A DNA stretch of 64,000 nt from positions 10,893,501 to 10,957,500 of the forward strand of contig JAIVEN010000015.1 of the NCBI GenBank assembly GCA_026686845.1, read 5' to 3'. Of this stretch, positions 61,598 to 64,000 are shown one piece after another. The first letter of the stretch is position 1. Every line of letters starts with the position of its first letter. The position numbers and the translations under genes are program-made. The notes beneath the pieces were generated by a model. That model saw only the letters and a list, made by a program, of their open reading frames with translations. It was not told the DNA's origin and did no database searches. The stretch is from Adenanthera pavonina (taxonomy: Eukaryota > Streptophyta > Magnoliopsida > Fabales > Fabaceae).

Positions 61598-64000
61598 TCA
61601 AGATGATTTGATAGAAAGCAGCGTGAGTTTGTCTACTAAAAATTGGAAACGACCAGGATTAAAAGATTTAGTAAACAAATCAGCCGACTGATGCTTCGTT
61701 CCAATGGAGACAAGTCTAATGTTGCCTTGAATAATATGTTGCCGAGTGAAATGACAATCGATTTCGATATATTTGGTTCGCTCATGGAATACATCATTGT
61801 GAGCAATCTTAATAGCTGATTGACTATCACAATATATGTCAGTGAAAGATTTCTGAGAAGCTCCCAAATCATCAAGCAGCCAACAGAGCCAAAGAATCTC
61901 AGCAGTAGTATATGCTAATGCCCGATATTCTGATTCAGCACTGGATCGAGAAGCTAGAGTCTGTTTCTTACTTCTCCAAGAGATAAGAGAGTCACCAAGA
62001 AAAATACAAAACCCAGTAGTAGATCGGCGATCAGCATGATCACCTCCCCAATCAGCATCAGAATAGGCCCGTAAAGTAAGAGAGGACCTAGCAGAAAAGT
62101 GAAGGCTATGATACAAAGTTCCTTTGACGTATCGAAGAATTCGAAGAACAGCTACATAATGAGTAGTCCGGGGCTCAGACATGAACTGACTAACAATATG
62201 AACCGCATAAGCAATATCCCAACGAGTCACTGTAAGATAAATGAGTCCTCCAACTAGCCGCCGGTAACGTGTGGGGTTCTCCAACAAAGTCCCATCAGTA
62301 GAAACAAAGTGAGCGTTAGGCTCAATGGGAGTGTTCTCAACCTTCTCGTCAATAAGAAAGGCCCAAGATATCAAATCAGAGGCATACTTGACCTGTGAGC
62401 GAAAGATACCACTCTCCCCATGATGTATCTCGAGACCAAGAAAGTAACTCAGCCTTCCAAGATTCTTCATCTCAAATTGGTGCCCCAAGTAAGTTTTAAG
62501 CTCCTGAATGCCTGTCAGATCATTACCTGTGATAATCATGTCATCAACATACAAGAGAAGCAGGACAATGCCTCGATCACTAGTTCGAACAAACAGAGCA
62601 GAATAATGAGGGCTACAAGTGAAACCAAGATAACTCATGGTAGTATTAAACTTAGCAAACCAAGCTCGAGGGGCCTGTTTAAGCCCATAGAGTGCTCGAC
62701 GAAGACGACAAACTTTATCTTTCGAATGTGAATACTCGGGAGGAGGCTTCATATAAACTTCTTCCTCCAAATCACCATTCAAGAAGGCATTCTTGACATC
62801 CATCTGATGAAAAATCCAATGCTTAACAGCAGCAATAGCGAGGAGGCTGCGAACAGAAGTAATTCGAGCAACGGGAGCAAATGTCTCTTCATAATCAATA
62901 CCGTACTCCTGAGTGAACCCTTGGACCACCAAACGAGCCTTCCGCTACTTAAGAGAACCATCTGAGTGAGTCTTATTCTTATAAACCCATCTGCACCCAA
63001 CCAGAGTCTTACCAGGAGGAAGATCAACAAGATCCCAAGTGTGCATTTTCTCTAGAGCCTGCAGTTCTTCTTCCATTGCTTGCTGCCAGAGAGGATCACA
63101 GGAGGCTTCTTTATAGGATTGGGGTTCCTGAAACTGAAGGATGGTGGAAAAGCAATGGTAATCATTAAGGTAGGAAGGAAGATGTCTTACACGAGTGGGC
63201 CGAGTACTGTCAGACGACATGAGCTCCGTAGACGTAAGTTATACTGGAGAATCAGAGACAGTAGGCTCATCTGGAGCTGGTGCTGCGTCAGGCGTGTGAA
63301 TGAGCTCAATTGGAGAGTCAGCACCTGTGTCACTAGGAAAAAGATCAACAGAAGTATCTGTAAAGATAGAAGGCGAGGGAAGAGAAAAGGAGGAAAGGTC
63401 AGTCAAAGATTAGAACTGCATATGTTCCTAGAAAACAACATGACGAGAAACTCGAATGCGGTGAGAGATGGGGTCCCAACAATGGTAACCTTATGTTCAG
63501 AATCATAACCCAGAATCATAACCAAGAAAGCAACAGACACGAGCATGAGCTTGCAATTTGGTGGTCTCATGAGATGGAAGAAGAACAAAACAAACACAAG
63601 CAAAAACTTTTGGAAGACTGTAGTCAGGAGGTGTGCCATAAAGGCGTTCAAAAGGAGAGATGTTACTAAGAACTTGGCTAGGGACTCTATTAATGCAATA
63701 AACAGCAGTCAAAGTAGCTTCACCCCATAAACGTTCAGGGCAAGAAGAAGAAATAAGTAGGGCCCGGACAGAATCAAGGATATGACGGTGTTTACGTTCA
63801 GCCTGACCATTTTGCTGAGAGGCGTAAGGACAAGAGTACTGAGAGATGGTGCCTTGATCAGCAAGAAATGTGAGCAATTTAGAATCGCGGTATTCCAAGG
63901 CATTATCACGACGAAAAACTTTGATAACTTTAGAGAACTGAGTGTGAATCATAGTAGCAAATTTAATATAAATATCAGGTAACTCAGATCGGTTTTGCAT
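61598..64000 (-). mobile_element. Decayed Ty1/copia retrotransposon, integrase to RNase H (partial)
   Basis: The minus-strand pol region runs from the window edge: integrase core (64000 to about 63520, with DNALEYRD and CPYASQQNGQAERKHR), an acidic linker, reverse transcriptase (from about 63210, with WQQAMEEELQALE, GCRWVYK, KNAFLNGDLEEEVYM and YVDDMII) and RNase H (SDADWGG, SRSSAESEYRALA), ending at 61598. The order integrase then reverse transcriptase identifies copia. Defects: a 13-bp tandem duplication at 63498-63523 followed by a 1-base loss, and in-frame stops at 63428-63430, 63410-63412, 63239-63241 and 62945-62947. The last 444 codons are open. The gag end lies outside the window. It is not functional as read. 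Confidence 0.92.

Noticed and set aside
63080..63508. 142-codon plus-strand open frame
   Set aside because: Antisense shadow of the copia pol region on the minus strand.

Overview
This window is nuclear DNA from a flowering plant, most likely a eudicot. It is AT-rich, the genes are broken by many GT-AG introns, the proteins are plant-specific types (E2Fc, HVA22, LOG, a plastid DnaJ-type zinc-finger protein), and the spaces between genes are filled with MITEs, LTR retroelements and LINE debris. I cannot name the species. Nothing is prokaryotic or organellar, and I saw no rRNA, tRNA or CRISPR.

Six intact spliced genes could be rebuilt exon by exon; each keeps one open frame with GT-AG introns. 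In order: TRM6 (+, 18753-25017, 13 exons, 451 aa), the non-catalytic subunit of tRNA m1A58 methyltransferase; E2FC (+, 27604-32160, 14 exons, 434 aa), a cell-cycle transcription factor; an HVA22-like protein i (-, 37130-39129, 6 coding exons, 286 aa, plus a leader intron); a plastid-targeted, membrane-anchored DnaJ-type zinc-finger protein (+, 45525-47553, 5 exons, 155 aa); DPH5 diphthine synthase (+, 54755-57201, 6 exons, 274 aa); and a LOG cytokinin-activating enzyme (-, 59442-61194, 7 exons, 222 aa). A likely single-exon gene for an 83-aa serine-rich protein lies at 15082-15333 (-). A broken WEB/DUF827-family gene lies at about 13285-14178 (+).

Layout: 1-13.2 kb has no recognisable gene and is a stack of nested transposable elements (hAT-like, Stowaway-like, other inverted-repeat MITEs, and a 2.4-kb foldback-like array). 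13.2-15.4 kb holds the pseudogene and the small-protein gene. 15.4-18.7 kb is mostly non-coding with an RTE-type LINE remnant. 18.7-32.2 kb holds TRM6 and E2FC head to tail. 32.2-37.1 kb holds two Mutator-like elements with perfect 9-bp target duplications. 37-40 kb is HVA22-like i. 40-45.5 kb has a solo LTR. 45.5-47.6 kb is the zinc-finger gene. 48.25-53.2 kb is an old LTR element with no readable proteins. 54.7-57.2 kb is DPH5 and 59.4-61.2 kb is LOG. From 61.4 kb to the window end is a decayed Ty1/copia element whose 3' LTR ends only about 240 bp upstream of the LOG start codon, in the same orientation.

The genes are unrelated housekeeping or regulatory genes and do not form a pathway. I found no new biological system. 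The most interesting items are the copia LTR at the LOG promoter, a Glu-to-Gly change in the E2Fc DNA-binding domain, the decaying WEB-family gene, and a set of transposons whose boundaries are fixed by target-site duplications.
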